14,582 bases of DNA from positions 1-14,582 of the forward strand of contig WFXV01000189.1 in NCBI GenBank assembly GCA_015490435.1, in the 5' to 3' direction. The translations under genes and the position numbers were made by a program. The notes under the pieces are model-generated. The model was not told the origin of the DNA. It saw only the letters and a program-made list of their open reading frames with translations, and did no database searches. Shown here piece after piece: positions 1 through 5,893 of this stretch (positions are counted from its first letter, which is position 1; the number at the start of each line of letters is the position of its first letter). The DNA comes from Thermaceae bacterium. Its GTDB lineage: Bacteria; Deinococcota; Deinococci; Deinococcales; Marinithermaceae.

Positions 1-463
1 CCCCCACCCCGAGCCGCCCCCCGGCCACTACCGCCTGCTCTACGGCCGCAGCCCGGTCCACAGCTTCTCCAAGACCCAGAACAACTGGATCCTCCTCGAG
101 ATGGACCCCGAGAACGAGGTCTGGATCCACCCCGAGGAGGCCGCCCGGATCGGCGTCCGAAACGGGGACTACGTCTGGCTGGAAAACCCGGACGGCGTCC
201 GCGAGGGTCCGGTGCGCGTGCGGGCCACCGAGCGTATCCGCAGGGACTGCGTCTACCTGGTGCACGGCTTCGGCCACCGCGCCCCCGGGCTTCGCCTGGC
301 CAGGGACCGGGGCGCGAGCGACACCGCCCTGCAAACCCGCTACGACCTCGACCCCATCTCGGGCGGGGCGGGCCTGCGCAACAACTTCGTCCGGGTGGTC
401 CCCGGAGCGCCCCGGCCCAAGCACCCGCCGATCGGCCGCCTGGCCCGGGAAAGGAGGCTTTAG
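1..463 (+). CDS. psrA: Molybdopterin oxidoreductase catalytic subunit (PsrA/PhsA-like), C-terminal part
   Basis: This is the 3' end of a gene that begins before the window. The open frame runs from base 2 without an upstream stop, giving 153 residues, and ends at TAG 461-463. The peptide is typical of the C-terminal molybdopterin-dinucleotide-binding domain of DMSO-reductase-family enzymes: an early HSFSKTQNN stretch, then PENEVWIHPEEAARIGVRNG (the 'dwelling' beta-barrel signature), and a final GAGLRNNFVRVVP segment. The gene abuts a four-cluster ferredoxin and an NrfD-type membrane subunit, the order seen in polysulfide and thiosulfate reductases. It is therefore probably the periplasmic Mo-bisMGD subunit that reduces polysulfide or thiosulfate. 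The Tat signal, the Fe-S site and the residue coordinating Mo would lie upstream, so substrate specificity (polysulfide, thiosulfate, tetrathionate, arsenate) cannot be settled here. Confidence 0.88.
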   Translation, partial: PHPEPPPGHYRLLYGRSPVHSFSKTQNNWILLEMDPENEVWIHPEEAARIGVRNGDYVWLENPDGVREGPVRVRATERIRRDCVYLVHGFGHRAPGLRLARDRGASDTALQTRYDLDPISGGAGLRNNFVRVVPGAPRPKHPPIGRLARERRL

Positions 464-1039
464 ATGGCGCGCTACGCGATGGCGATCGACCTCGAGGCCT
501 GCGTGGGCTGCGCCGCCTGCGCCGTCGCCTGCGTCACCGAGAATCAGGTGCCGCCGGGCGTCACCCGGCTCTGGATCCGCGAGATCGAAACCGGGCGCTT
601 CCCCCACCCCGCCGTCGAGTTCCGCCCCGAGCAGTGCTACCACTGCGAGAATCCCCCCTGCGTCCCGGTCTGCCCCACCGGGGCCACCTACCGGCGGGAA
701 GACGGACTGGTGCTGGTGGACGCCAAGAAGTGCATCGCCTGCGGCGCCTGCGTGGTCGCCTGCCCCTACGACGCCCGCTTCCTTCACCCGGACGGCTACG
801 TCGACAAGTGCACCTTCTGCGCCCACCGCCTCGCGGAGGGGCGCGTGCCCGCCTGCGTGGAGACCTGCCCCACCGGCGCCCGGGTCTTCGGCGACCTGGA
901 AGAGAAGGAAGGTCCGCTGCAGGCGGCCCTCAAGGGGGCGCGGCGGGTGGATCTCCGGAAACCCCACCTCGGCACCGAACCCCGGATCTTCTACCTGAAC
1001 GCGCCCCTCGCCACCGGGCTGGGAGGTGATGAGGCATGA
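464..1039 (+). CDS. psrB: Four-cluster [4Fe-4S] ferredoxin subunit of a PsrABC-type oxidoreductase
   Basis: This 191-residue electron-transfer subunit should carry electrons between the NrfD membrane subunit and the molybdenum subunit. All sixteen cluster cysteines are present in four groups: C13/16/19/23, C58/61/66/70, C90/93/96/100 and C116/119/131/135, the last with the long CxxC...CxxxC spacing usual in this family. The length is close to PsrB proteins of Thermus. No signal peptide is visible, as expected for a subunit exported together with its Tat-bearing partner. The start is fixed by a strong AAGGAGG at 451-457, six bases before ATG 464, immediately after the stop of the preceding gene. 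Its TGA overlaps the ATG of the next gene (ATGA at 1036), indicating translational coupling. Relatives include PhsB, TtrB, DmsB and NrfC, so the exact enzyme is inferred from the operon. Confidence 0.93.
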   Translation: MARYAMAIDLEACVGCAACAVACVTENQVPPGVTRLWIREIETGRFPHPAVEFRPEQCYHCENPPCVPVCPTGATYRREDGLVLVDAKKCIACGACVVACPYDARFLHPDGYVDKCTFCAHRLAEGRVPACVETCPTGARVFGDLEEKEGPLQAALKGARRVDLRKPHLGTEPRIFYLNAPLATGLGGDEA

Positions 1040-1809
1040 CCGCCGCGGTCTACGGCATTCCCCCGAGCGGGGAGGTTTGGCACGGGCTCACCCTCCTGCA
1101 CTTCTTCCTGGTGGGGCTCGCCGGGGGCAGCGCCTTCCTAGCCGGTCTCGCGAGCCTCAGGCGGGAGGCCTTGGCCCCGGCCCTCTTGCGGTTCGCCGCC
1201 CTTTTCGTGGTGCTCGACCTCGCGGTGCTCTGGCTCGAGAGCGCCGCCCGCTTCCGCTTCACCCACGTCTGGCTCTTCCTCACCTTCCGGCCGGCCTCGG
1301 CGATCTCGCTCGGGGCCTGGGGGCTTTTCCTCACCCTGCTCCTTTCCCTTTTGCTCCTTCTCCGCCCGGGCCATGCCCGCTTTTTCGCTCCCCTGCTCCT
1401 CGCCAGCAGCCTCGTCGTCCTCGCCTACCCCGGGATGCTCCTTTCCGAAAACCCCGGCCGTCCGCTTTGGGACGGGTTCGTCACCGCGCTCATGCCGGTC
1501 ACGGGCCTGGCCCTGGCGGTGGGGTTCTGGCTGCTCTTCGTGCGGGGAAGCCTCCTCCGCCTCGCCCCCCCGGTCTTCCTCACCGCAGCCCTCGGGGCCG
1601 TGCTCTACCCCTGGGCCCTGGCGCACGGCGACGCCGGGGAGCGGGCAGCCTGGGCGGGGCTCTGGCACGATGCGGGGCTTTTCTACCTCGCCGCTGTGCT
1701 CCTGCTCTTTCTCGCCGGCGTGCTAAGGCGCCGGCCCGAGATCGCGGGCGGGATCGCGCTTTTTGCCAGCGCGTTCCTGCGCTCGCTCATCGTGATGCTG
1801 GGCCAATAG
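1036..1809 (+). CDS. psrC: NrfD/PsrC-family membrane subunit (quinol-interacting)
   Basis: This 257-residue, very hydrophobic protein has about eight predicted membrane helices. It has the short PsrC form rather than the longer form found in many NrfD proteins. Segments characteristic of Thermus-type PsrC include FFLVGLAGGSAFLAGLASL near residues 23-41, a WLESAARFRFTHVWLF stretch near 66-81, and AYPGMLL near 130-136. By role it should anchor the complex and exchange electrons with the menaquinone pool. As I recall the Thermus structure, quinone is held near a helix-1 His and Asn and a later Tyr. The apparent equivalents here are H22, T19 (Asn replaced) and Y131; this alignment is from memory. 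The start ATG overlaps the psrB stop, with GGGAGGTGAT (1021-1030) as ribosome-binding site. The gene ends at TAG 1807-1809. Confidence 0.9.
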   Translation: MTAAVYGIPPSGEVWHGLTLLHFFLVGLAGGSAFLAGLASLRREALAPALLRFAALFVVLDLAVLWLESAARFRFTHVWLFLTFRPASAISLGAWGLFLTLLLSLLLLLRPGHARFFAPLLLASSLVVLAYPGMLLSENPGRPLWDGFVTALMPVTGLALAVGFWLLFVRGSLLRLAPPVFLTAALGAVLYPWALAHGDAGERAAWAGLWHDAGLFYLAAVLLLFLAGVLRRRPEIAGGIALFASAFLRSLIVMLGQ

Positions 1810-1823
1810 GGGCGCTTGCCCCT
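1808..1823 (+). other. Small intergenic hairpin between psrC and the rhodanese gene
   Basis: GGGGC-GCTT-GCCCC forms a 5-bp perfect stem, extended by an A-T pair, starting inside the psrC stop codon. No T-run follows and a good ribosome-binding site lies just downstream, so it is more likely a processing or stability element than a full terminator. Confidence 0.3.
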
Positions 1824-1845
1824 GGCAGAAAAGGAGGGGATCGGT

Positions 1846-2292
1846 ATGCGGAAGTTCGGATGGATACTCGTCTTCGCGGGGATGCTCGCGGGGCCCGCCT
1901 GGGCCCAGGCCGCGGTCACCGAGACCGAGGCCGCGCGCGCGGTCTTCCAGGTCATCCTGGAGGTGAGCCAGGAGCACTGGGGCTTCATCACGCCGGAGAA
2001 GGCGGTGGACTTCATCGAGAGCGTGAACCCCTTCATCCTGGACGTGCGCACGCCCAAGGAGTGGGCCGAGACCGGGGTGATCCCGGGGGCGGTCAAGATC
2101 ACCCTCACCGAGCTCAACCGGCACCTGAACGAACTGCCCCCCAAGACCCGGCCCATCCTGGTCTACTGCAAGGCCGGGGCCCGCGGGCAGTACGCCCTCA
2201 CCTACCTCAAGCTGCTCGGCTACAAGAACGTCAAGAATCTAAAGGGCGGCATCACCGCCTGGCTGAACGCCGGCCTGCCGGTGGAGAAGTAG
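1846..2292 (+). CDS. Exported single-domain rhodanese (sulfurtransferase)
   Basis: The 148-residue protein has an N-terminal signal peptide (basic MRK, hydrophobic core, cleavage probably after AWA or AQA near residues 20-22), so it should act outside the cytoplasmic membrane. The rhodanese fold is clear: FILDVRTPKEW near residues 63-73, GVIPGAVKI near 77-85, and an active-site loop VYCKAGARG with catalytic C108. The C-terminal GGITAWLNAGLPV is standard for the family. A start further upstream (TTG 1816) is possible, but AAGGAGG at 1831-1837 lies eight bases before ATG 1846 and gives a clean signal peptide. It follows psrC by 36 bases in the same direction. By analogy with the Sud sulfur carrier of Wolinella it may deliver sulfane sulfur to, or clear product from, the Psr enzyme. 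That role is inferred. Confidence 0.9.
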   Translation: MRKFGWILVFAGMLAGPAWAQAAVTETEAARAVFQVILEVSQEHWGFITPEKAVDFIESVNPFILDVRTPKEWAETGVIPGAVKITLTELNRHLNELPPKTRPILVYCKAGARGQYALTYLKLLGYKNVKNLKGGITAWLNAGLPVEK

Positions 2293-2299
2293 CCGGACC

Positions 2300-2695
2300 T
2301 CACTCCCGCGCCCCCCGCGTCGCGCGGGGGGCGACCCATTCCTCCTCGTACCGCGCGCCGTCGAAGCGCACGAGGAGGGCGAGCCGGGCCCGGGAGTAGA
2401 CCCGGTGGGGATCCTTCGGGATGAAGGCGGTCACGATGTCGACGAAACGGGGTTTTCTGTACTCCAGCACCACGTGCAGGGGCAGCTTGAGCCGGGGGCT
2501 CACCACGATGTAGCCGAGCACCAGCATGCGGGCGTCCTCGGGGTAGACGGCGAGCTCGCGCCCGTACTCGATCGCCCGCACCACGTCGAGCTCGGTGAAC
2601 CCCTCGGCGCGCATGTGCCGGGCCACGTGGGGCCCGATGCGGTAGCGCCCCTCGCGCACGTAGGGTACGAGGTCGGAAAGCCTGCGCAGTTTCAC
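2300..2695 (-). CDS. DUF4258 domain protein of unknown function
   Basis: This is a 131-residue soluble protein with no signal peptide or membrane helix. Its core resembles the DUF4258 pattern: a His-anchored helix (HVARHMRAEGF, residues 23-33), a helix ELDVVRAIEYG, then ARMLVLGYIVVSP and LPLHVVLEYR beta strands followed by VDIVTAFIP. DUF4258 proteins are small, of unproven biochemical function, and some resemble RelE-like toxin folds. No antitoxin-like partner is visible here. The start is GTG 2695, whose GTGA overlaps the comF stop, so it is translationally coupled to comF and read from the comF promoter. The last residues are encoded by the strong hairpin at 2309-2333, and only seven bases separate its stop from the convergent rhodanese gene. 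The function is unknown; the family call is moderately secure. Confidence 0.72.
   Translation of the reverse strand: MKLRRLSDLVPYVREGRYRIGPHVARHMRAEGFTELDVVRAIEYGRELAVYPEDARMLVLGYIVVSPRLKLPLHVVLEYRKPRFVDIVTAFIPKDPHRVYSRARLALLVRFDGARYEEEWVAPRATRGARE
2309..2333. terminator. GC-rich hairpin, probable bidirectional terminator between convergent genes
   Basis: An 11-bp perfect stem (cgccccccgcg / cgcggggggcg) closes on a 3-base loop. It starts 17 bases after the rhodanese stop. It also lies inside the last codons of the convergent DUF4258 gene. No T-run follows on the + strand, so intrinsic termination is plausible rather than certain. High-GC thermophiles often rely on the hairpin alone. Confidence 0.5.
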
Positions 2696-3318
2696 CGCCC
2701 TGCTCCGCCCGGATTATACGGGAGGCGCCGGAGCCGCCCGGGATCGGCCACCGCCAGGAAGGCGCCGTAGACCCGCTCGGCCCCGGCGGCAAAGAGCGCC
2801 TCGGCGGCCCGGCGAAAGGTGGCCCCGGTGGTGAGCACGTCGTCCACCAGGAGGACCGAGGAGGGGGCCGGCCCCCGGGGGGCGAAGACCTGGGGCAGGC
2901 GGTGGCGGTTTCGCCTTCGGGTCTGGCTCGGGGTGTAGCGCCGGCGGTAGAGCAGGGCCCGGAAGGGAACCCCGAGCTCGCCGGCGATCCCCCGGGCGAG
3001 CTCGGCCGGCGGGTACTGCCCGCGAAGAAGCGCCCGCCAGGGAAAGGTGGGGACGAAGGTGACCGCCTCCACCCCAAAGCCCGCCGCCCGGACCCGGTCC
3101 GCGAGTCGGCCCGCCGCCCAGGCCAGGGCGAGGCGGTTTCGGCGGTACTTCACCGCCCGCACCAGGCCCCGAAGCCGGCGGTAGCGCCCCAGGTAGACCG
3201 CCTGGTCCACGCGCTCGGGAACCAGCTCTTCCCGGCAGGCGAGGCAGACGCCGGGGGCGTCGAGGTCGCCGCCGCAGACCGGGCAGCGAAGCCCGAAGAA
3301 GCGGTCGATCCAGGGCAT
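2692..3318 (-). CDS. comF: ComF-family phosphoribosyltransferase-like protein
   Basis: This 208-residue protein has the two ComF hallmarks. The first is an N-terminal zinc-finger pair, C12-P-V-C15 and C25-L-A-C28. The second is a type I phosphoribosyltransferase PRPP-binding motif, VLLVDDVLTTGAT, at residues 155-167. The basic segment TPSQTRRRNRHRL (129-141) is also typical. ComF is needed for natural transformation in several bacteria, where it is thought to act on incoming single-stranded DNA; its enzymatic substrate is not established. Natural competence is well known in Thermus, so the gene fits the inferred lineage. The start ATG 3318 lies only eight bases after a TATAGT -10 box with no ribosome-binding site between, so the mRNA is probably leaderless. 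It is divergent from yebC and overlaps the DUF4258 gene by four bases. Confidence 0.93.
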   Translation of the reverse strand: MPWIDRFFGLRCPVCGGDLDAPGVCLACREELVPERVDQAVYLGRYRRLRGLVRAVKYRRNRLALAWAAGRLADRVRAAGFGVEAVTFVPTFPWRALLRGQYPPAELARGIAGELGVPFRALLYRRRYTPSQTRRRNRHRLPQVFAPRGPAPSSVLLVDDVLTTGATFRRAAEALFAAGAERVYGAFLAVADPGRLRRLPYNPGGAGR

Positions 3319-3326
3319 TTGCCCCG

Positions 3327-3332
3327 ACTATA
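3327..3332 (-). promoter_or_regulatory. -10 box for comF (leaderless)
   Basis: On the minus strand the sequence reads TATAGT, eight bases before the comF ATG. A GTGACC hexamer 17 bases upstream (3355-3350) is a partial -35 match. The distance to the start codon leaves no room for a leader, and the box overlaps the yebC -10 box on the other strand. Confidence 0.65.
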
Positions 3333-3334
3333 AT
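3329..3334 (+). promoter_or_regulatory. -10 box for yebC-ruvC (leaderless)
   Basis: A perfect TATAAT lies nine bases before the yebC ATG at 3344, with no Shine-Dalgarno sequence between. Transcription should begin at or within a few bases of the start codon. No convincing -35 was found at 16-18 base spacing; that region lies within the comF coding start. Confidence 0.72.
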
Positions 3335-3343
3335 GGTTCCGGT

Positions 3344-4081
3344 ATGGCCGGTCACAGCAAATGGGCCCAGATCAAGCGCAAAAAGGCGGCCAACGACGCC
3401 AAGCGCGGGAAGCTGATCACCAAGCACCTCCGCGCCATCCAGGCCGCCGCGCGCACCGGCGGGAGCCCTGACCCGGCGGCGAACGTCGCCCTTAGAAACG
3501 CGATCGAGGCCGCCCGCCGGGACGACGTCCCCATGGAGAACATCGAGCGCCTCCTGGCCAGGCTCCGGGGCGAGGGCGAGGGGGCGACCCGCTACGAGGA
3601 GGTCACCTACGAGGGCTACGCCCCCGGAGGGGTGGCGGTGCTCGTCTTCGCGCTCACCGACAACCGCAACCGCACCGCCGGCGAGGTGCGCCACGTCTTC
3701 ACCAAGCACGGGGGCAGCCTGGGGGGCTCGGGCTCGGTCGCCTGGCAGTTCGAAAAGCGCGGGCTCATCGTCCTTCCGGACACGAGCGAGGCCGCCCAGG
3801 AGCTCGCCATCGAGCTCGGGGCTTTGGACCTCGTCGAGTCCGACGGGGTGCTCGAGGTCTACGTGGCCCCGGCGGAGGTCTTCCAGGTGGCCCGGGCCTT
3901 CGAGGAGAAGGGCTACAAGCCCCAGGCCGCCGAGGTCACCATGATCCCCCAGAACACCGTCCGGCTCGCCCCCGAGGAGGCGGCCAAGGTGATGCGGCTG
4001 GTGGAGGCGCTCGAAGACCTGGACGACGTGCAGGCGGTGCACACCAACCTCGACCCCGACTCGGTGGCCGTGCCCGGATGA
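3344..4081 (+). CDS. yebC: YebC/PmpR-family translational regulator
   Basis: This 245-residue cytosolic protein has the near-invariant YebC N-terminus MAGHSKWAQIKRKKAANDAK (residues 1-20). The conserved VTYEGYAPGGVAVLV segment follows near 86-100, and DNRNRTAGEVRHVFTKHGG, typical of the family, near 105-123. It is full length. YebC/TACO1 proteins were long annotated as transcription factors; recent work on family members supports a ribosomal role in relieving stalling at proline-rich stretches. Which role applies here cannot be read from the sequence. Transcription starts from the TATAAT at 3329-3334, probably without a leader. The stop overlaps the ruvC start (ATGA at 4078-4081), an arrangement common next to Holliday-junction genes. 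Confidence 0.96.
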   Translation: MAGHSKWAQIKRKKAANDAKRGKLITKHLRAIQAAARTGGSPDPAANVALRNAIEAARRDDVPMENIERLLARLRGEGEGATRYEEVTYEGYAPGGVAVLVFALTDNRNRTAGEVRHVFTKHGGSLGGSGSVAWQFEKRGLIVLPDTSEAAQELAIELGALDLVESDGVLEVYVAPAEVFQVARAFEEKGYKPQAAEVTMIPQNTVRLAPEEAAKVMRLVEALEDLDDVQAVHTNLDPDSVAVPG

Positions 4082-4572
4082 GGGTCCTCGGGGTCGACCC
4101 CGGCATCAGCAACCTCGGCCTGGCCGCGGTGGCGGGCGACGCGAAGGCGGCCAGGCTGCTCTTTTCCCGGGTGCTCGCCACCCGTCCGGAGGAACCCGCC
4201 ACTTTGAGGGTGGGCCGGCTCTTCGAGGGGGTTCGGGCGGCGATTCGAGAGGCCGAGCCGGAGGCCCTCGCGCTCGAGGCCCAGTACTTCTACCGCCAAA
4301 ACGAGCGCGCGTTTCAGGTGGGCTGGGGAGTGGGGGCGGTGCTCGCCGCCGCCCACCTCGCCGGCCTCCCCGTCTACGCCTACGGGCCGATGCAGGTCAA
4401 GAAGGCGCTGGTGGGGCACGGCCGCGCCGACAAGGCCCAGGTCGCCTTTATGGTGCGGGCGCTGCTCGGGCTCGCGCGGCCGATCACCCCGAGCCACGCC
4501 GCCGACGCCGCCGCCGTCGCCCTCACCCACCTGGCCCAACCCTCCCAGGTGAGGGAGTCCTTCCGGCTTTGA
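4078..4572 (+). CDS. ruvC: Crossover junction endodeoxyribonuclease RuvC
   Basis: RuvC cuts Holliday junctions symmetrically, in partnership with RuvAB, during recombination and repair. The 164-residue protein has the RNase H-like fold with acidic catalytic residues in place: D7 in GVDPGISNLGLA, E67 in ALALEAQYFY, H140 and D143 in TPSHAADAAAVA. This matches the D-E-H-D arrangement of Thermus RuvC. The basic GHGRADKAQV segment near 113-122 is also typical. It is translationally coupled to yebC through a four-base overlap and shares its promoter. It ends at TGA 4570-4572, twenty bases before the next gene. Confidence 0.96.
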   Translation: MRVLGVDPGISNLGLAAVAGDAKAARLLFSRVLATRPEEPATLRVGRLFEGVRAAIREAEPEALALEAQYFYRQNERAFQVGWGVGAVLAAAHLAGLPVYAYGPMQVKKALVGHGRADKAQVAFMVRALLGLARPITPSHAADAAAVALTHLAQPSQVRESFRL

Positions 4573-4591
4573 GAAAGGGGATGATGGGAAT

Positions 4592-5884
4592 ATGCGAAGG
4601 TTCCTCGCGGTATTCCTCGCTATCGCCCTGGGCCTCGCGCTAGGCCAAGGGGTACGGGAAGCCGGCATGGGCGGCGTGCTCCTGCCGGGCATCGCGGGCG
4701 CCGGAAAGAACCCGGCCTACGCCGCCCTCGGCGAGCCCTTCGGGCCCGGCACCTACACCCTGCCGCTCGGGGCGCTCGGCATGCTCTTTCCGGACCGGAG
4801 CCCCCTTTACTACTTCCTGGATCCGGACACCTTCTACCGAAGCTTCGACCTCGCGAGCTTCCTCGACCAGGCGAGCGCGCCCGAGACCCTGCTCTTCAAC
4901 CCGGCGAAAAGCCCCGAGGAAGTGGTCATCGAGCTGAGCGCAGGCGGGATCCGCATTACCGATGGTGCGGGGAACCCGCTCGCGCTGGGGGGCGGCGCGG
5001 GGGTTCCCGGGCGCTCTGGCAGCCTGGTGCCCCCCGCCCTCTTCCAGATCCCCTTTGGCATCGGGCCGGGGATGGCCGGTTCGGTGGGGGTCTTCCTGGG
5101 ATCCGACGGGATCGCACTCGAGCCCGACGCCGCCCTGAGCCGCCTGCTCGCCGGGGGTGGGCTCGAGCCCAACCAAACCTACGCCCTCACCGCCCGCGGG
5201 AGCGCGAGCGGAGGGCTCGCCCTCGACTTTGCCTTCGCCCAACCCCTGCCCCTCCCGGGGACGCCGGGAACCCTCTATCTCGGGGCGCGGGGCCAGGCCT
5301 TCCTGGGCCTTTTGCGGCTGGACGCTGAGGTCACCTACCGGGTGACCACCGACAACGAGGCGCGCCCCGCCACCAACGAGACCGAGACCCGGACCTTCTA
5401 CGTCTACCCCGGCCAGGGCATCGGCTACGGAGGGCAGGTCGACCTCGGCCTCGCCTACGCCGAGGCCGACTGGATCGTCGGGCTGGGGGTGAAAAACGCC
5501 CTCGGCTTCGCCACCTGGCAGGGGACCGAGGAGGTGCGCACGGACGGCGGGAGCACCACCGTACCCAAGACCGAGACCCAGTTCGGCTTCGACCCCGCCT
5601 TCTATTTGAGCGGCGCCGGCTACCTTCCCCTGGAGGAAGGAGGGCACCTCCTGCTTGCCGCCGACCTCGGCTACGACGGCGCCGTCTTCGGCCACCTTGG
5701 CGCCGAGTACCCCATCGGTCCCAGCCGGCTGCGGGCCGGGATCGGCTACGACCGCGGGCTGGTGCTGGGGACCGGGGCCGGCTTCGAGCTCGGCCCGCTT
5801 CGCTTCGACCTCGCCCTCACCGGGCGAACCTCGCCCTGGGACGGCCACCTCGCTTTTGGCCTCCAGGCGGGCGTGGGCTTTTAG
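4592..5884 (+). CDS. Predicted outer-membrane beta-barrel protein, unrecognised family
   Basis: The product is 430 residues with a clear signal peptide (MRRFLAVFLAIALGLALGQG, cleavage near residue 19). Three things suggest an outer-membrane beta-barrel: alternating glycine/aromatic and hydrophobic strands through residues 200-430, a C-terminal Phe (QAGVGF, the terminal aromatic of barrel insertion signals), and an N-terminal MGGVLLPGIAGAGKNPAYAA segment reminiscent of the 'GMGGA...NPA' start of FadL-, TraF- or PorV-like barrels. A polar acidic/threonine-rich loop lies near residues 250-270 (RVTTDNEARPATNETETR), probably surface exposed. A GGGG-rich weak ribosome-binding site precedes ATG 4592, twenty bases after ruvC. 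A lipoprotein gene follows after nine bases, so the two probably work together. I do not recognise the family. Substrate or structural role is unknown, and the barrel call is inferred from composition and topology. Confidence 0.7.
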   Translation: MRRFLAVFLAIALGLALGQGVREAGMGGVLLPGIAGAGKNPAYAALGEPFGPGTYTLPLGALGMLFPDRSPLYYFLDPDTFYRSFDLASFLDQASAPETLLFNPAKSPEEVVIELSAGGIRITDGAGNPLALGGGAGVPGRSGSLVPPALFQIPFGIGPGMAGSVGVFLGSDGIALEPDAALSRLLAGGGLEPNQTYALTARGSASGGLALDFAFAQPLPLPGTPGTLYLGARGQAFLGLLRLDAEVTYRVTTDNEARPATNETETRTFYVYPGQGIGYGGQVDLGLAYAEADWIVGLGVKNALGFATWQGTEEVRTDGGSTTVPKTETQFGFDPAFYLSGAGYLPLEEGGHLLLAADLGYDGAVFGHLGAEYPIGPSRLRAGIGYDRGLVLGTGAGFELGPLRFDLALTGRTSPWDGHLAFGLQAGVGF

Positions 5885-5893
5885 GGGGAAGAC

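Noticed and set aside
1026..2399. Long 457-codon + strand open frame across psrC and the rhodanese gene
   Set aside because: It overlaps well-recognised genes in another frame and encodes Arg/Pro/Gly-rich low-complexity sequence, the usual shadow of high-GC coding DNA.
4528..4551. Inverted repeat CACCTGG / CCAGGTG near the end of ruvC
   Set aside because: Only 7 bp with a 10-base loop, inside coding sequence and without a T-run; expected by chance at this GC content.
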